NCBI RefSeq assembly: GCF_029626175.1
Contig: NZ_JARUBM010000002.1
Coordinates: 310,001 to 374,000 of the forward strand
Direction of reading: 5' to 3'
DNA length: 64,000 nucleotides
Source of the DNA: Micromonospora sp. WMMD1082
Lineage (GTDB): Bacteria; Actinomycetota; Actinomycetes; Mycobacteriales; Micromonosporaceae
The position numbers and the translations under genes are program-made. Below are positions 16,578 through 26,337 of this stretch, piece after piece (positions within the stretch are counted from its first letter, which is position 1; every line of letters starts with the position of its first letter). The notes below the pieces were generated by a model, which saw only the letters and a program-made list of their open reading frames with translations, did not search any database and was not told the origin of the DNA.

Positions 16578-18080
16578 GTGATCCGACCAAAGCTGTCGCT
16601 GCGGCGACCGCTGGCTGTCCTGGCAGCCGCCCTCATCGGCATGACCGGAGCAGCGGCGGTGGCCACCCCGGCCGCCGCCCACCACACCACCATCACCGCC
16701 ACCGCCATCTGTGACCAGCTCAGTGGTGAGCGGGTGATCACGTGGAAGGTGGTCAACAGCGAGCGGGACAAGGCCGCCACGATCAAGAAGGTGACCGCCG
16801 CGCCGTCGACCCCGGTGCAGGTGATCGTGCCGGGTGCCGACGCCGTCGACCTGCAGGGCGTCGCGATCACCCGCGGCGGCTTCGTCGAGGCCGTGCAGCG
16901 GGTGCCGGGTGACACCTCGGTCGCCACGCTCACCGTCGAGGCGCGGTGGGACAACAAGCGCGAGCAGACCAACAGCGGCACCATCAAGCTCGACCGCGAC
17001 GCGCCGTGTGCCCCGGCACCGAAGTGCATCGACGCCAGCCAGGCGAAGTACAGCCACACGTTCGACGGCCCGAACGGCAAGGCGACCGTCAAGCTGGCGG
17101 GCGACCTGCCGCTGTGCGGCGAGGAGAAGCAGTTCTTCACCCTGGTCTCCTACTTCGCGCCGCGCCCGCAGTTCGCCACCCCGCAGTACGTCTACGGCGC
17201 GCCGGACAGCAACTTCCTCGGCGGCACCCAGACCGAGATCGAGCTCAACGTCGGCGTCCCGGACTGCCACACCCAGGTCGACCTGATCTGGGGCGGCGTC
17301 GACGAGGTCATCGACCCGCTGGTCGAGGACGGTCCGCGCTACGGTGCCAAGAAGCTCGGCGACAAGGGTGCGCCCGGCAACCGCTCGTCGGGTCCGCCCG
17401 GCTGGTACAACGGCGGCAGCAAGAACTGCACCACCCCGGCGTCCACCTTCGCCTCCGCCTGCGACGGCACCGTCACCGTCTCGCTGAGCAACGACGGTTC
17501 GATCTCCAAGTACCCGGTGGAGTTCGAGGTCCGGGGCGAGAACGGCTGGTCCAAGTCGGTCACGGTCGACCCGGGCAAGGCCGACAACGAGACCGTGGTG
17601 CCCGCCGAGAACGCCGGCAAGATCGAGGTGCTGGTCGACGGCAAGGTCATCGAGAACGGCACGTACTCCTGGGAACGCCCCGAGGACTGCCCGCTGCCGA
17701 CGGTGACCACCGACGCCGACTGCGAGACCTTCGCGCTGACCGCGTCGAACCCGGAGGGTGGCGTGCCGGTCAAGGTGGAGTTCACCTACGGCGACAAGAC
17801 CGAGACCCGTACCGTCGAGCCGGGCTCGTCGGAGAAGGTCACCTTCCCGGCCGGTGACGAGGAGACCGCGCTGGTCGTCCTGCCGGAGCTGGGCCTGGAG
17901 CTTGAGGTCGTCTACGCGCCCGAGGACTGCGGCGGTGGCGGCGGTGGCGAGGAGCCCCCAGGCCTGCCGGTGACCGGCGCGGCGGCCGGCGGCATCGCCG
18001 CGGGCGCGATCGCCCTGCTGGCGGTCGGCGCGGTGCTGTTCGTGATGGCACGGCGGCGGCGGGTTCACTTCACCGCCTGA
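16578..18080 (+). CDS. LPVTG cell-wall-anchored surface protein, larger paralogue
   Basis: The 500-residue protein has a signal peptide (about 1-33) and an N-terminal domain related to that of the gene at 13023 (both carry a VNSER motif). A Cys-rich middle (Cys144, 150, 180, 230, 284) follows. Two tandem copies of a roughly 75-residue domain are bounded by Cys295/Cys371 and Cys382/Cys451, each ending PEDC. The sorting signal has LPVTG at 463-467, a helix and an Arg tail; it is 38 residues long, as in the paralogue. It is probably a sortase-displayed surface protein; ligand unknown. GTG 16578 follows a GGGAG. Confidence 0.87.
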   Translation: MIRPKLSLRRPLAVLAAALIGMTGAAAVATPAAAHHTTITATAICDQLSGERVITWKVVNSERDKAATIKKVTAAPSTPVQVIVPGADAVDLQGVAITRGGFVEAVQRVPGDTSVATLTVEARWDNKREQTNSGTIKLDRDAPCAPAPKCIDASQAKYSHTFDGPNGKATVKLAGDLPLCGEEKQFFTLVSYFAPRPQFATPQYVYGAPDSNFLGGTQTEIELNVGVPDCHTQVDLIWGGVDEVIDPLVEDGPRYGAKKLGDKGAPGNRSSGPPGWYNGGSKNCTTPASTFASACDGTVTVSLSNDGSISKYPVEFEVRGENGWSKSVTVDPGKADNETVVPAENAGKIEVLVDGKVIENGTYSWERPEDCPLPTVTTDADCETFALTASNPEGGVPVKVEFTYGDKTETRTVEPGSSEKVTFPAGDEETALVVLPELGLELEVVYAPEDCGGGGGGEEPPGLPVTGAAAGGIAAGAIALLAVGAVLFVMARRRRVHFTA

Positions 18081-18100
18081 GAGCCGAGCTGAGCGTTTTC

Positions 18101-18134
18101 CGCCCCGGTTGCCCGGTCCACGGGCACCGGGGCG
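18101..18134 (+). terminator. Hairpin terminator after the second LPVTG gene
   Basis: Arms 18101-18115 and 18121-18134 pair over 14 bp with one bulged T and a 5-nt loop, 20 nt after the stop. It lies between convergent genes, so it may also end recG transcription. Confidence 0.65.
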
Positions 18135-18186
18135 GTTCGCGTTTCCCCGGAGAACCGGAGAACGGGTGCCCGCCAGCGGCAGGTGG

Positions 18187-20427
18187 TCAGCCCTTCTCGA
18201 GGAACTCGGCGCGGTCGGCGTCGACCAGCGCGGCGACCGAGGCGGCCAGCGCGGGGTGCCGGGTCAGCTCCGGATCCTCCTCGACCAGCGCGATCGCCTC
18301 CGTTCGCGCGTCGCGGATCAGGTCGGCGTCGCGCAGCAACGACAGCAGCCGCAGGTGTGAACGGCGACCGGACTGGGCCGCACCCAGCACGTCGCCCTCC
18401 CTCCGCTGCTCCAGATCCAGCTCGGCGAGCTTGAAACCGTCCGAGGTGGAGGCCACCGCGTCCAGTCGCTCCCGCGCGCCGGTGCCCTCGGCCGCCTCGG
18501 TCACCAGCAGGCAGAGCCCGGGTGCGCTGCCCCGACCCACCCGACCGCGCAACTGGTGCAGCTGCGAGACCCCGAACCGGTCGGCGTCCAGGACCACCAT
18601 CATCGTCGCGTTGGGCACGTCCACGCCCACCTCGACCACCGTGGTGGCCACCAGCACGTCCAGGTCGCCGCGAGCGAAGGCGCGCATCACCGCGTCCTTC
18701 TCGTCGGCCGGTAACCGGCCGTGCAGGACGCCGAGCCGCAGCCCGTGCAGCGGACCCTCGGCCAGCAGCGGCGCGACCTCGGTCACCGCCAACGGCGGCC
18801 GCCGCTCGGTGTCGTCGACGGCCGACAGCTCCTCACCGGCCCCGGCCAGTTCGGTCCCCGGCGACTGCGCGTCCGGCCCGGCGCCCGCATCCCCGATGCG
18901 CGGGCAGACCACGTACGCCTGGTGGCCGGCGGCCACCTCCTCGCGCAGCCGCCGCCAGGCGCGGTCGAGGAAGGCCGGCTTCTCGGCGGCCGGCACGACG
19001 TGGGAGGCGATCGGCGACCGGCCGCGCGGCAGCTGGGACAGGGTGGAGATCTCCAGGTCGCCGTAGACCGTCATGGCCACCGTACGGGGAATCGGGGTGG
19101 CGGTCATGACCAGCACGTGTGGCGGCTGTTCCGCCTTGGCCCGCAGCGCGTCCCGCTGCTCGACCCCGAACCGGTGCTGCTCGTCGACCACCACCAGACC
19201 GAGGTCGGCGAAGTCGACCCCCTCGTACAGCAGGGCATGGGTGCCGAGCACGATGCCGGCGGCGCCGCTGGAGACCTCGGCCAGCGCCCGGCGCCGGGCG
19301 GCCGCGCCCAGCGACCCGGTGACCAGCTCGACCCGGGTGGCCTGCTCGGCGGCGCCCAGCTCGCCGGCCTGGGCGAGCGGGCCGAGCAGGTCGAGCATGC
19401 CGCGATGGTGCTGGGCGGCGAGCACCTCGGTCGGCGCGAGCAGCGCGGCCTGGCCCCCCGCATCGACCACCTGGAGCATGGCCCGCAGCGCCACCACGGT
19501 CTTGCCGGAGCCCACCTCCCCCTGGAGCAGCCGGTGCATCGGGTGGCCGGTGGCCAGGTCGGTCGCGATCTCGACGCCCACGGCACGCTGCCCGGCGGTC
19601 AGCTCGTAGGGCAGCCGGGCGTCGAACGCGTCGAGCAGGCCGCCCGAGCGCGCCGGGCGGGGGCGCGCGGGCCAGGCGGCGGCGTCGCGCTTGCGCCGCA
19701 CCAGGGTCACCTGCACGGCGAACGCCTCGTCCCACTTCAGCCGCCGGCGGGCCCGGTACAGCTCCTCCCGGCCGGACGGCCGGTGGATCTCCCGCAGCGC
19801 GGTGCCGAGGCCGATCAGGTTCCGGTTGGCCCGCACCGTCGCGGGCAGCGGATCCTCCGGCGGCGCCACGGTGTCCAGCACCACCCGTACGCAGCGGGCG
19901 ATCACCCAGGTGGGCACGGCCGCGGCGGCCGGGTAGACCGGGATGAGCGCCCCGGCGAACTCCTCGATCCGCTCGTTGGCGGCGGCCTCGGTGTCGGTCT
20001 CCTCGCCGAGCAGGACGTACTCCGGCCCGTTCAGCTGCCGCTTGCCCCGGAACTCGGTGACCTTGCCGGCGAACAGCCCCCACCGGCCGGGCCGCAGCTC
20101 GCGCTCCCGCCACGCCTGGTTGCCGAAGAAGGTGAGGGTGAGGCTGCCGCCGGAGCCGTCGCCGACGGTCACCTCCAGCAGGTTGCCCCGGCGCTGCCGC
20201 ATCGGGCGTACGGCGGTGCGCTGCACCTGGGCCAGCACGGTGACCTGCTCGCCGACGTCGAGGGCGCGGATGTCGGTGTGCTCGCCGCGCTCGTCGTAGC
20301 GACGCGGGAAGTGGTAGACGAGGTCGCCGGCCGTGTGCAGGTCGAGGTGACCGGCCAGCGCCTTGGCGGTCTTCTCGCCGACCAGCTTCTTCAGCGGGGT
20401 GTCCAGGTCGGACGGATCGGCGGTCAT
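18187..20427 (-). CDS. recG: ATP-dependent DNA helicase RecG
   Basis: A 746-residue fork-reversal helicase. An N-terminal OB-fold wedge domain (about 60-170) is followed by superfamily-2 helicase motifs: Walker A EVGSGKT, VVVDEQHRFG, TATPIPRT and the C-terminal QLRGRVGRG. RecG remodels stalled forks and Holliday junctions. The ATG at 20427 overlaps the stop of the upstream DAK gene (ATGA). I chose it over the longer reading because the upstream residues are low-complexity and the protein then has normal length. Confidence 0.95.
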   Translation of the reverse strand: MTADPSDLDTPLKKLVGEKTAKALAGHLDLHTAGDLVYHFPRRYDERGEHTDIRALDVGEQVTVLAQVQRTAVRPMRQRRGNLLEVTVGDGSGGSLTLTFFGNQAWRERELRPGRWGLFAGKVTEFRGKRQLNGPEYVLLGEETDTEAAANERIEEFAGALIPVYPAAAAVPTWVIARCVRVVLDTVAPPEDPLPATVRANRNLIGLGTALREIHRPSGREELYRARRRLKWDEAFAVQVTLVRRKRDAAAWPARPRPARSGGLLDAFDARLPYELTAGQRAVGVEIATDLATGHPMHRLLQGEVGSGKTVVALRAMLQVVDAGGQAALLAPTEVLAAQHHRGMLDLLGPLAQAGELGAAEQATRVELVTGSLGAAARRRALAEVSSGAAGIVLGTHALLYEGVDFADLGLVVVDEQHRFGVEQRDALRAKAEQPPHVLVMTATPIPRTVAMTVYGDLEISTLSQLPRGRSPIASHVVPAAEKPAFLDRAWRRLREEVAAGHQAYVVCPRIGDAGAGPDAQSPGTELAGAGEELSAVDDTERRPPLAVTEVAPLLAEGPLHGLRLGVLHGRLPADEKDAVMRAFARGDLDVLVATTVVEVGVDVPNATMMVVLDADRFGVSQLHQLRGRVGRGSAPGLCLLVTEAAEGTGARERLDAVASTSDGFKLAELDLEQRREGDVLGAAQSGRRSHLRLLSLLRDADLIRDARTEAIALVEEDPELTRHPALAASVAALVDADRAEFLEKG

Positions 20428-22037
20428 TCGACACCTACCAGCAGCGGATGGTGCGGTTGCCCGCCCGGGTACGCCTGCACCTCCACGAAGGGCCAGTGCC
20501 CCGCAATGTGCGTCCGCACCGCGTCGGCCAGCCCGTCGGGCGCGTCGGCGCCGACGAGCAGGGTGACCAGCTCGCCGCCGCCGCCGAGCATCCGGTCGAC
20601 CAGCGCGACGCAGGTGTCGACCAGCTCGGTGCCGATCAGGTGCACCTCCCCCTCGACCAGGGCGAGCACGTCGCCGGCACGACACGGGCCAGCGACGGTG
20701 AGCGCCTCGCGGGCGGCCTGGCAGACCTCGGCGTACCGGCAGGCGCCGGCGGCCTCGGCCATCGCGATCACGTCGTCGGCGAAGCGTCGCCGCGGATCAC
20801 GCACGGCGAGTGCGGCCAGCGCCTGCACCGGCGAGCGCGTCGGCACCACGGCGACCTCCACCCCCAGCCGGTGTGCCTCCTCGGCGACCTGGTTCGCCAC
20901 GGCCTGCGCATCCGGGTCGTTGGGCAGCACCACCACGCGCGCCGCTCCGGTCGCCCGTACGGCGTCCAGCAGTTCCCCGGTCGACGGGTTGCCGGGCACC
21001 ACCACCGCGCCCTCGCCGGCGAGGAGTTCGGCGATGCCGGCGCCGGCGGCCACCACGACCGCGGCCCGGCCGTCGGTGGCCGGGACGGGCTGCGGTGCCG
21101 GCTGGTCCGCGAAGCGGGTCACCGAGATCTGGTGGGGCCGGCCGGCCACCACGCCGGCCTCGATCGCCGCGCCGACGTCGTTGACGTGCACGTGCACCTG
21201 CCAGGTGCCGCCCGAGGCGTTGCCGTCGCCGACGACCACCAGGGAGTCGCCGAGGGCGGCCAGCACGTCACGCAGCTCCCGCACCGCGTCGGGCTCGGCG
21301 TCGAGCAGGAACTGCACCTCGTAGGCGTAATCCGTGGAGCCGGCCTCCCGGACGGCGGCGGCCGGCGACGGCACCGCCCGGGGTGCGGGCGCGGGGCGCT
21401 CGGGGCTCTCTCCGGTGATCACCTCGACCAGGGCGTCCAGCAGCAGGCACAGCCCCCGGCCGCCGGCGTCGACCACCCCGGCGTGGGCCAGCGCCGGCAG
21501 TTGCTCGGGCGTGCGGTCCAGGGCCGTCGCGGCGGCGCCCGCCGCCGCCCTGGCCACCGTCCGCAGCTCGTCGCTGCCGGTCCGCTGGGCAGCGCCGGCC
21601 GCGGCGGAGACCACGGAGAGCAGGGTGCCCTCCACCGGGCGGGCGACCGCCGCGTACGCCGCGTCGCTCGCCTCGCGCAGCGCCGCCGCCAACTCCCGGC
21701 CCCGCACCGCGGGGGCGGTGGCCAGCGCGTCGGCGAGACCGCGCAGGATCTGCGACAGGATCACCCCGGAGTTGCCCCGCGCGCCGAGCAGGGCGCCCCG
21801 GGCCATCAGCCGCAGCGCGTGCCCGTGGGCGGTCGAGGCGCCGTCGGCGTGGGTGTCGAGATCCATCGCCAGGGCCTGCTGCGCCGAGGTGAGGGTGAGC
21901 ACCAGGTTGGTGCCGGTGTCGCCGTCGGGCACCGGGTAGACGTTCAGCCCGTCGATCTCACCCTGGTGCCGCTTGAGCGCGGCCAGTCCGCTGGCGCACC
22001 AGCGGCGCACGGCGGCAGCGTCGAGGGTGTCCAGCAC
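20424..22037 (-). CDS. DAK-domain protein, FakA/YloV family
   Basis: A 537-residue protein with an N-terminal DAK2 (dihydroxyacetone-kinase L) domain whose DGDTGTN motif at about 38-44 coordinates ATP-magnesium, and HAVVD-like/AGGRG helices. The C-terminal half matches the FakA region that contacts fatty-acid-binding DegV partners. FakA phosphorylates FakB-bound fatty acids; whether this one does is inference, since no degV gene lies beside it. Position before recG is common in actinobacteria and firmicutes. Confidence 0.87.
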   Translation of the reverse strand: MLDTLDAAAVRRWCASGLAALKRHQGEIDGLNVYPVPDGDTGTNLVLTLTSAQQALAMDLDTHADGASTAHGHALRLMARGALLGARGNSGVILSQILRGLADALATAPAVRGRELAAALREASDAAYAAVARPVEGTLLSVVSAAAGAAQRTGSDELRTVARAAAGAAATALDRTPEQLPALAHAGVVDAGGRGLCLLLDALVEVITGESPERPAPAPRAVPSPAAAVREAGSTDYAYEVQFLLDAEPDAVRELRDVLAALGDSLVVVGDGNASGGTWQVHVHVNDVGAAIEAGVVAGRPHQISVTRFADQPAPQPVPATDGRAAVVVAAGAGIAELLAGEGAVVVPGNPSTGELLDAVRATGAARVVVLPNDPDAQAVANQVAEEAHRLGVEVAVVPTRSPVQALAALAVRDPRRRFADDVIAMAEAAGACRYAEVCQAAREALTVAGPCRAGDVLALVEGEVHLIGTELVDTCVALVDRMLGGGGELVTLLVGADAPDGLADAVRTHIAGHWPFVEVQAYPGGQPHHPLLVGVE

Positions 22038-22265
22038 GGTGGAAGCCTACTGGCGTACGCTGACAGTCGCCCGACGCCGGGGCGTGTCCCGCCTCGTCCG
22101 GGTCTCCCGCGTGCACGGCCGGGCGGCCACCGGCGTGGCCCGTCGGCCGCCATGGCGACGGTGAGGCCGGTTGGGCAGGTGGACCCGCCATCGGGTAACC
22201 TGACCAGGTTGCCCGGGCAGCGCCTGGCGGCGACCTCATGAACGTTTCAATCCCAGGAGTATCCC

Positions 22266-22457
22266 GTGGCTAGCGTGTGTGACGTCTGTGGCAAGGGGCC
22301 GGGCTTCGGCCACAACGTGTCCCACTCGCACCGGCGGACCAACCGCCGCTGGAACCCGAACATCCAGTCGGTGCGCACCCCGGCCGGTGGCGGCACGACC
22401 AAGAAGCTGAAGGTCTGCACGTCCTGCATCAAGGCGGGCAAGGTCACCCGCGCCTGA
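22266..22457 (+). CDS. rpmB: Ribosomal protein bL28
   Basis: A 63-residue protein starting [25 protein letters not shown], with two Cys pairs (CDVC near the N-terminus, CTSC near the end), so this is the zinc-binding form. GTG 22266 is preceded by AGGAG. A TAACCT -10-like element lies upstream near 22196. It is transcribed alone, divergently from the DAK gene. Confidence 0.96.
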   Translation: MASVCDVCGKGPGFGHNVSHSHRRTNRRWNPNIQSVRTPAGGGTTKKLKVCTSCIKAGKVTRA

Positions 22458-22486
22458 CGCGCAACACCGTACGCACCACCGTCACT

Positions 22487-22512
22487 GCCGGCGGGCCCAG
22501 CGGCCCGCCGGC
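22487..22512 (+). terminator. Hairpin terminator after rpmB
   Basis: Perfect 11-bp arms 22487-22497 and 22502-22512 with a CAGC loop, 30 nt after the rpmB stop, between convergent genes. Confidence 0.75.
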
Positions 22513-22575
22513 GTCGTCGTGTCCGCACCCGCCCGGCGCGACGACCACCGGCCAGAGGGTGACGACGACCGCCGG

Positions 22576-23043
22576 TCAGAGGGTACGGCCGAAGGACAGG
22601 CAGCCGGGGTGGTCGGCGTAGAAGCCGAAGTTGGGGATCCGCTCGTAGCCGGCCGCCGTGTACATCGCGATCGCCTCCGGCTGCCGGTCACCGCACTCCA
22701 GGATGATCCGCTTGCGGCCGTGCTCGCGGGCGGACCGCTCGATGGCGGCCAGCACCGTCCGGGCCACCCCGCGCCCCCGTGCCTGCGGCGCGGTGTACAT
22801 CCGCTTCAGCTCGGCGGTCTCGCCGTCGCTGCCGTGGCTGCGCCAACCGCCGCAGCCGACCGGTTGCCGGTCGAGGTGGGCGACCAGGAACGCCCCGTCC
22901 GGCGGCGCGAACTCGCTCGCGTCGATCGGGGTCTCGTCGCCGCTGCCGCCGTACCGCACGCCCAGGTCGGCAAGGGTGGCGGTGATCAACCGCTGGGCCA
23001 CCGGCGAGTCGAACGGCACCACGTGGATCTCGATGTCGGGCAC
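22576..23043 (-). CDS. GNAT-family N-acetyltransferase
   Basis: A 155-residue acyl-CoA-dependent acetyltransferase. Motif A, which binds CoA, is seen as LKRMYTAPQARGRGVARTVL (R/Q-x-x-G-x-G/A), followed by ILECGDRQPEAIAMYTAAGYERI with the Tyr typical of the C-terminal half. The acceptor substrate is unknown. It stands alone between rpmB and thiL. Confidence 0.88.
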   Translation of the reverse strand: MPDIEIHVVPFDSPVAQRLITATLADLGVRYGGSGDETPIDASEFAPPDGAFLVAHLDRQPVGCGGWRSHGSDGETAELKRMYTAPQARGRGVARTVLAAIERSAREHGRKRIILECGDRQPEAIAMYTAAGYERIPNFGFYADHPGCLSFGRTL

Positions 23044-23112
23044 CTGTGCAGGGTACGACCCGGCCGGCGCCGCCCGGCGAGGTGGCCGGCGGGACCGGCG
23101 GGATCGGCCGGA

Positions 23113-24069
23113 TCAGCGGAAGTGGTCCCACCCGGCCGGGCCGTCGAACGGCCGGCCGTCCACCGTCACCCCGGAACCCTCGGCGACCCGGCCGATCGCC
23201 CGCCACCCGGGGGGCAGCGCCGTCGCCGGGGGGAAGGTCGCGGCCAGCGCGTGGTCGTCACCACCGGCCAGCAGCCAGGCGTACGGGTCGACGCCGAGCG
23301 CCTGCGCGGCGTCGCGCATCGGCGGCGGCACCTCGAAGGCGTCCCGGGTGATGTCGACCGCCACGCCGCTGGCCCTCGCCAGGTGCCCGAGGTCGGCGAG
23401 CAGCCCGTCCGAGACGTCGATCATGGCGGTGGCGCCGAGCCGGCCGGCCAGCGGCCCCGCCGGATACGGCACCTCCGGCCGCCGGTACGCCTCGACCAGC
23501 AGCCGGGGGGTCCGGAAGCCCCGGGAGAGCACGGTGAACCCGGCCGCCGCGTACCCGGTGCGGCCGGCCAGAGCGAGCAGGTCCCCGGGGCGGGCACCGG
23601 CCCGGGTCACCGGGGGCCGCCCGCCCAGGTCGCCCAGGGCGGTGACCGCGATGGTCAGCGTGGGGCTGGCCGACATGTCCCCGCCGACCACGCTGGCCCC
23701 GACACCGGCCGCCTCGGCGCCGAGCCCGTCGGCGAGTTCCTCCACCCAGCCGGTGTCGGCGTCCACGGGCACGCAGAGCGCCACCAGCAGGGCGGTCGGC
23801 TCGGCCCCCATCGCCGCCACGTCGGCGAGGTTCGCCGCCGCCGCCCGGCGGCCGATGTCGTGCGCGCCCGACCAGTCCCGGCGGAAGTGCCGCCCCTCGA
23901 CCAGCACGTCCGTCGTGGCGACCACCCGGGCGTCCGGCGCGGCGACGACCGCGGCGTCGTCACCGGGGCCGAGCAGCACCGTGGCCCCGTACGACAGCCG
24001 GGCGGTCACCCGGTCGATCAGACCGAACTCGCCGACACCCACGACACTCCGTCCCGCAAGATCGCTCAC
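23113..24069 (-). CDS. thiL: Thiamine-monophosphate kinase
   Basis: ThiL makes thiamine pyrophosphate from thiamine monophosphate. The 318-residue sequence has the family blocks GDDAAVV (about 29-35), TTDVLVEGRHF with the metal-binding Asp, AANLADVAAMG, VVGGDMS and the C-terminal GGDDHAL. The GTG at 24069 has AAGGAG 5 nt upstream, excluding the longer reading. Length is normal. It is divergent from the RAM-domain gene at 24167. Confidence 0.94.
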   Translation of the reverse strand: MSDLAGRSVVGVGEFGLIDRVTARLSYGATVLLGPGDDAAVVAAPDARVVATTDVLVEGRHFRRDWSGAHDIGRRAAAANLADVAAMGAEPTALLVALCVPVDADTGWVEELADGLGAEAAGVGASVVGGDMSASPTLTIAVTALGDLGGRPPVTRAGARPGDLLALAGRTGYAAAGFTVLSRGFRTPRLLVEAYRRPEVPYPAGPLAGRLGATAMIDVSDGLLADLGHLARASGVAVDITRDAFEVPPPMRDAAQALGVDPYAWLLAGGDDHALAATFPPATALPPGWRAIGRVAEGSGVTVDGRPFDGPAGWDHFR

Positions 24070-24166
24070 CGCTGCTCCTTGACCACCGATAGGGATCGGC
24101 CCTGGTCCGTAAGGTACTTTCTCCCTTCGGGCCGCCTGGCGGGCGGCGACGGAGGGAGGTCGAGTC

Positions 24167-24400
24167 GTGGTACAGGCGTACATCCTCATCCAGACAGAGG
24201 TCGGCCGGGCGCGTGACGTGGCCGGTCTCATCGCGGATCTCGCCGGCGTGGTCCGCGTCGACGCGGTCACCGGGCCCTATGACGTGGTCGTGCTCACCGA
24301 GGCGAACACCGTCGACGAGCTCGGCAAACTCATCGTCAGCAAGGTGCAGATGGTGCCCGGCATCACCCGTACCCTCACGTGTTCGGTGGTGCGTCTCTAG
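24167..24400 (+). CDS. Stand-alone Lrp/AsnC ligand-binding (RAM) domain protein
   Basis: The 77-residue protein is a complete RAM domain (beta-alpha-beta-beta-alpha-beta: VQAYILIQTEVGRARDV ... TGPYDVVVLTEA ... VPGITRT) without any DNA-binding half. Such proteins oligomerise and bind amino acids or act as partners of full Lrp regulators. GTG 24167 follows GGAGG. The next gene starts on the base after its stop, so the two are coupled. Confidence 0.88.
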   Translation: MVQAYILIQTEVGRARDVAGLIADLAGVVRVDAVTGPYDVVVLTEANTVDELGKLIVSKVQMVPGITRTLTCSVVRL

Positions 24401-25024
24401 GTGGACAGGACCTCCGGATCTTCCGTCGCCGAGGCCGACCGCCCGGACGTGCCGGCGGCACCCGACCGCACCAACCGCCGCGCGGCGCTGATCGCCACGG
24501 CGGTGGCGGTGCCGGTGGCCCTGCTGGTGGGCGCGCTCGCGCTGACCAACCTCTCCCCCCGCCAGCCCGCCGCCGCACCGGAGGCGTCGCCGACCACGCT
24601 CGGCCCGCAGTCCACCGCCCCGGTCGAGATGGCCGCCCCGGCGCTGGCCGAGCGCCCGGCCACCGTCTGCCGCGCCCTGCTGTCGCAACTGCCCGCCTCG
24701 ATCCGCGACCTGCCGCAACGACCGGTTACCGCGGGGCCCGAGCAGAACGCCGCGTACGGCGACCCGGCGGTGACGGTCGCCTGCGGTGGCGCCGAGCCCG
24801 AGGTGCAGCCCGCCGACCACGTCTTCCTGGTCAACTCGGTCTGCTGGCACGCGGTGGAGCGGGCCGACGTGACCGAGCTGACCACGGTTGACCGGGAGAG
24901 CGCGGTGACCGTCCGGGTGCCGCACGTGCACGGCGAGGCGTTGCAGTGGCTCTCCCCGATCTCCCACACGATCGTCGCCTCGATCCGCTCGGCCGGCCCG
25001 GTGCCCTCCGGCTGCACCGCCTGA
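24401..25024 (+). CDS. DUF3515 membrane-anchored protein
   Basis: A 207-residue protein with a short cytoplasmic N-terminus, one transmembrane helix (about 29-51), an Ala/Pro linker and an extracytoplasmic domain. Conserved Cys (VCRALL, VTVACGG, SVCWHAVE, SGCTA) probably form two disulfides. The family is actinobacterial and uncharacterised, and lies beside ddl and thiL here as in mycobacteria. GTG 24401 directly abuts the preceding stop codon. Confidence 0.85.
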   Translation: MDRTSGSSVAEADRPDVPAAPDRTNRRAALIATAVAVPVALLVGALALTNLSPRQPAAAPEASPTTLGPQSTAPVEMAAPALAERPATVCRALLSQLPASIRDLPQRPVTAGPEQNAAYGDPAVTVACGGAEPEVQPADHVFLVNSVCWHAVERADVTELTTVDRESAVTVRVPHVHGEALQWLSPISHTIVASIRSAGPVPSGCTA

Positions 25025-25092
25025 CCCGGCGACGACCGCCCGCGCCGCACCGTTGAGCCGGGGTGCCGATGACCCCTGGCCGAGGCTGCGGG

Positions 25093-26199
25093 TCAGTGCT
25101 GGCCGGGGCCGCGGGTCAGCGCGGTGCGGATGAGCCGGTCGACCAGCTTCGGGTACTCCAGGCCGGCGGCCGCCCACATCCGCGGGAACATCGACGTCGG
25201 CGTGAAGCCGGGCATCGTGTTGATCTCGTTGAGGTAGACGTCCAACTCCGGGGTGACGAAGAAGTCGGCCCGGGCCAGCCCGGAGCAGTCCAGCGCGGTG
25301 AAGGCGCGTACGGCGTACTCGCGCACCTGCCGGGTCACCCGCTCCGGCAGGTCGGCCGGGATGTCGTACTCGCAGGCCGACTCGGCGTCGATGTACTTGG
25401 CCTCGAAGTCGTAGAAGTCGTAGTCGCCGACCACCCGGACCTCGGCGAGGACGGACGCCTCCGGCATCCCGCCGGCCTCGCCCTCCAGCACGCCGCACTC
25501 GATCTCCCGGCCGGCGATCGCGCCCTCCACCAGTACCTTGCTGTCGATCTCCCGAGCGGTGGCGATCGCCGCGTCCAGGTCGGCCCAGTCGGTGACCCTG
25601 CTGATGCCGAAGGAGGAGCCGGCGCGGGAGGGCTTGACGAAGACGGGCAGACCCAGCCGCTGCTTGTCCGCCTCGCTGAGCGTCATCCCGCTGCGCAGCA
25701 CCGCGTACGGGCCGACGGGGATGCCCTCGGCGGCGCAGAGCTTCTTGGTGAACTCCTTGTCCATGGCGGCGGCCGAGGCGAACACCTTCGCCCCGACGTA
25801 CGGGATGCCGGCCATCTCCAGCATGCCCTGGATGGTGCCGTCCTCGCCGTAGGCGCCGTGCAGCACCGGGAAGACGACGTCCACATCGGCCAGTGCCCGG
25901 GGGCCCTCGGTGGGGTCGAGCACGAGCAGGCCGTTGCCGGTGGGGTCGGCGCGCAGCACGATGTCGGTGCCGGACTCGGCGGTGATCTCCGGCAGGCGGC
26001 GGGAGTTGATCGCCAACTGGGCGGGATCGCCGCTGGTGAGCACCCACTGGCCCGCCCGCGTGATGCCGACCGGCACCACCTCGAACTCGTCCGGGTCCAG
26101 GGCGCCGAGCACGCTGCCGGCGCTGACGCACGAGATGCCGTGTTCCGGGCTACGGCCGCCGAAGACGATCGCCACGCGGGTCTTGCCTGGGGTGGTCAC
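25093..26199 (-). CDS. ddl: D-alanine--D-alanine ligase
   Basis: Ddl joins two D-Ala residues for peptidoglycan precursors. The 368-residue ATP-grasp protein has [13 protein letters not shown] at the N-terminus, [32 protein letters not shown] and the C-terminal [18 protein letters not shown] magnesium/substrate loop. GTG 26199 was chosen for the AAAGG about 8 nt upstream. The Tyr/Phe selectivity residue cannot be judged without alignment; nothing suggests a D-Ala-D-Lac ligase, and no vanHX genes are nearby. Confidence 0.95.
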   Translation of the reverse strand: MTTPGKTRVAIVFGGRSPEHGISCVSAGSVLGALDPDEFEVVPVGITRAGQWVLTSGDPAQLAINSRRLPEITAESGTDIVLRADPTGNGLLVLDPTEGPRALADVDVVFPVLHGAYGEDGTIQGMLEMAGIPYVGAKVFASAAAMDKEFTKKLCAAEGIPVGPYAVLRSGMTLSEADKQRLGLPVFVKPSRAGSSFGISRVTDWADLDAAIATAREIDSKVLVEGAIAGREIECGVLEGEAGGMPEASVLAEVRVVGDYDFYDFEAKYIDAESACEYDIPADLPERVTRQVREYAVRAFTALDCSGLARADFFVTPELDVYLNEINTMPGFTPTSMFPRMWAAAGLEYPKLVDRLIRTALTRGPGQH

Positions 26200-26337
26200 T
26201 GCGGTCACCTTTCCGGGACGCACTGCTGGCGCTCTCCCGGATGACCTTACTGTGCGTGGCGGGAGCGGGTAGCCGATACCCTGCGGGAACGCGGGACTGC
26301 GGCATTCGGTCAACGCGTCATATACGGAACGTAACCG

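Noticed and set aside
25093..26199. Vancomycin-resistance type D-Ala-D-Lac ligase
   Set aside because: The gene sits in conserved core synteny as a normal ddl and no vanH or vanX is present.
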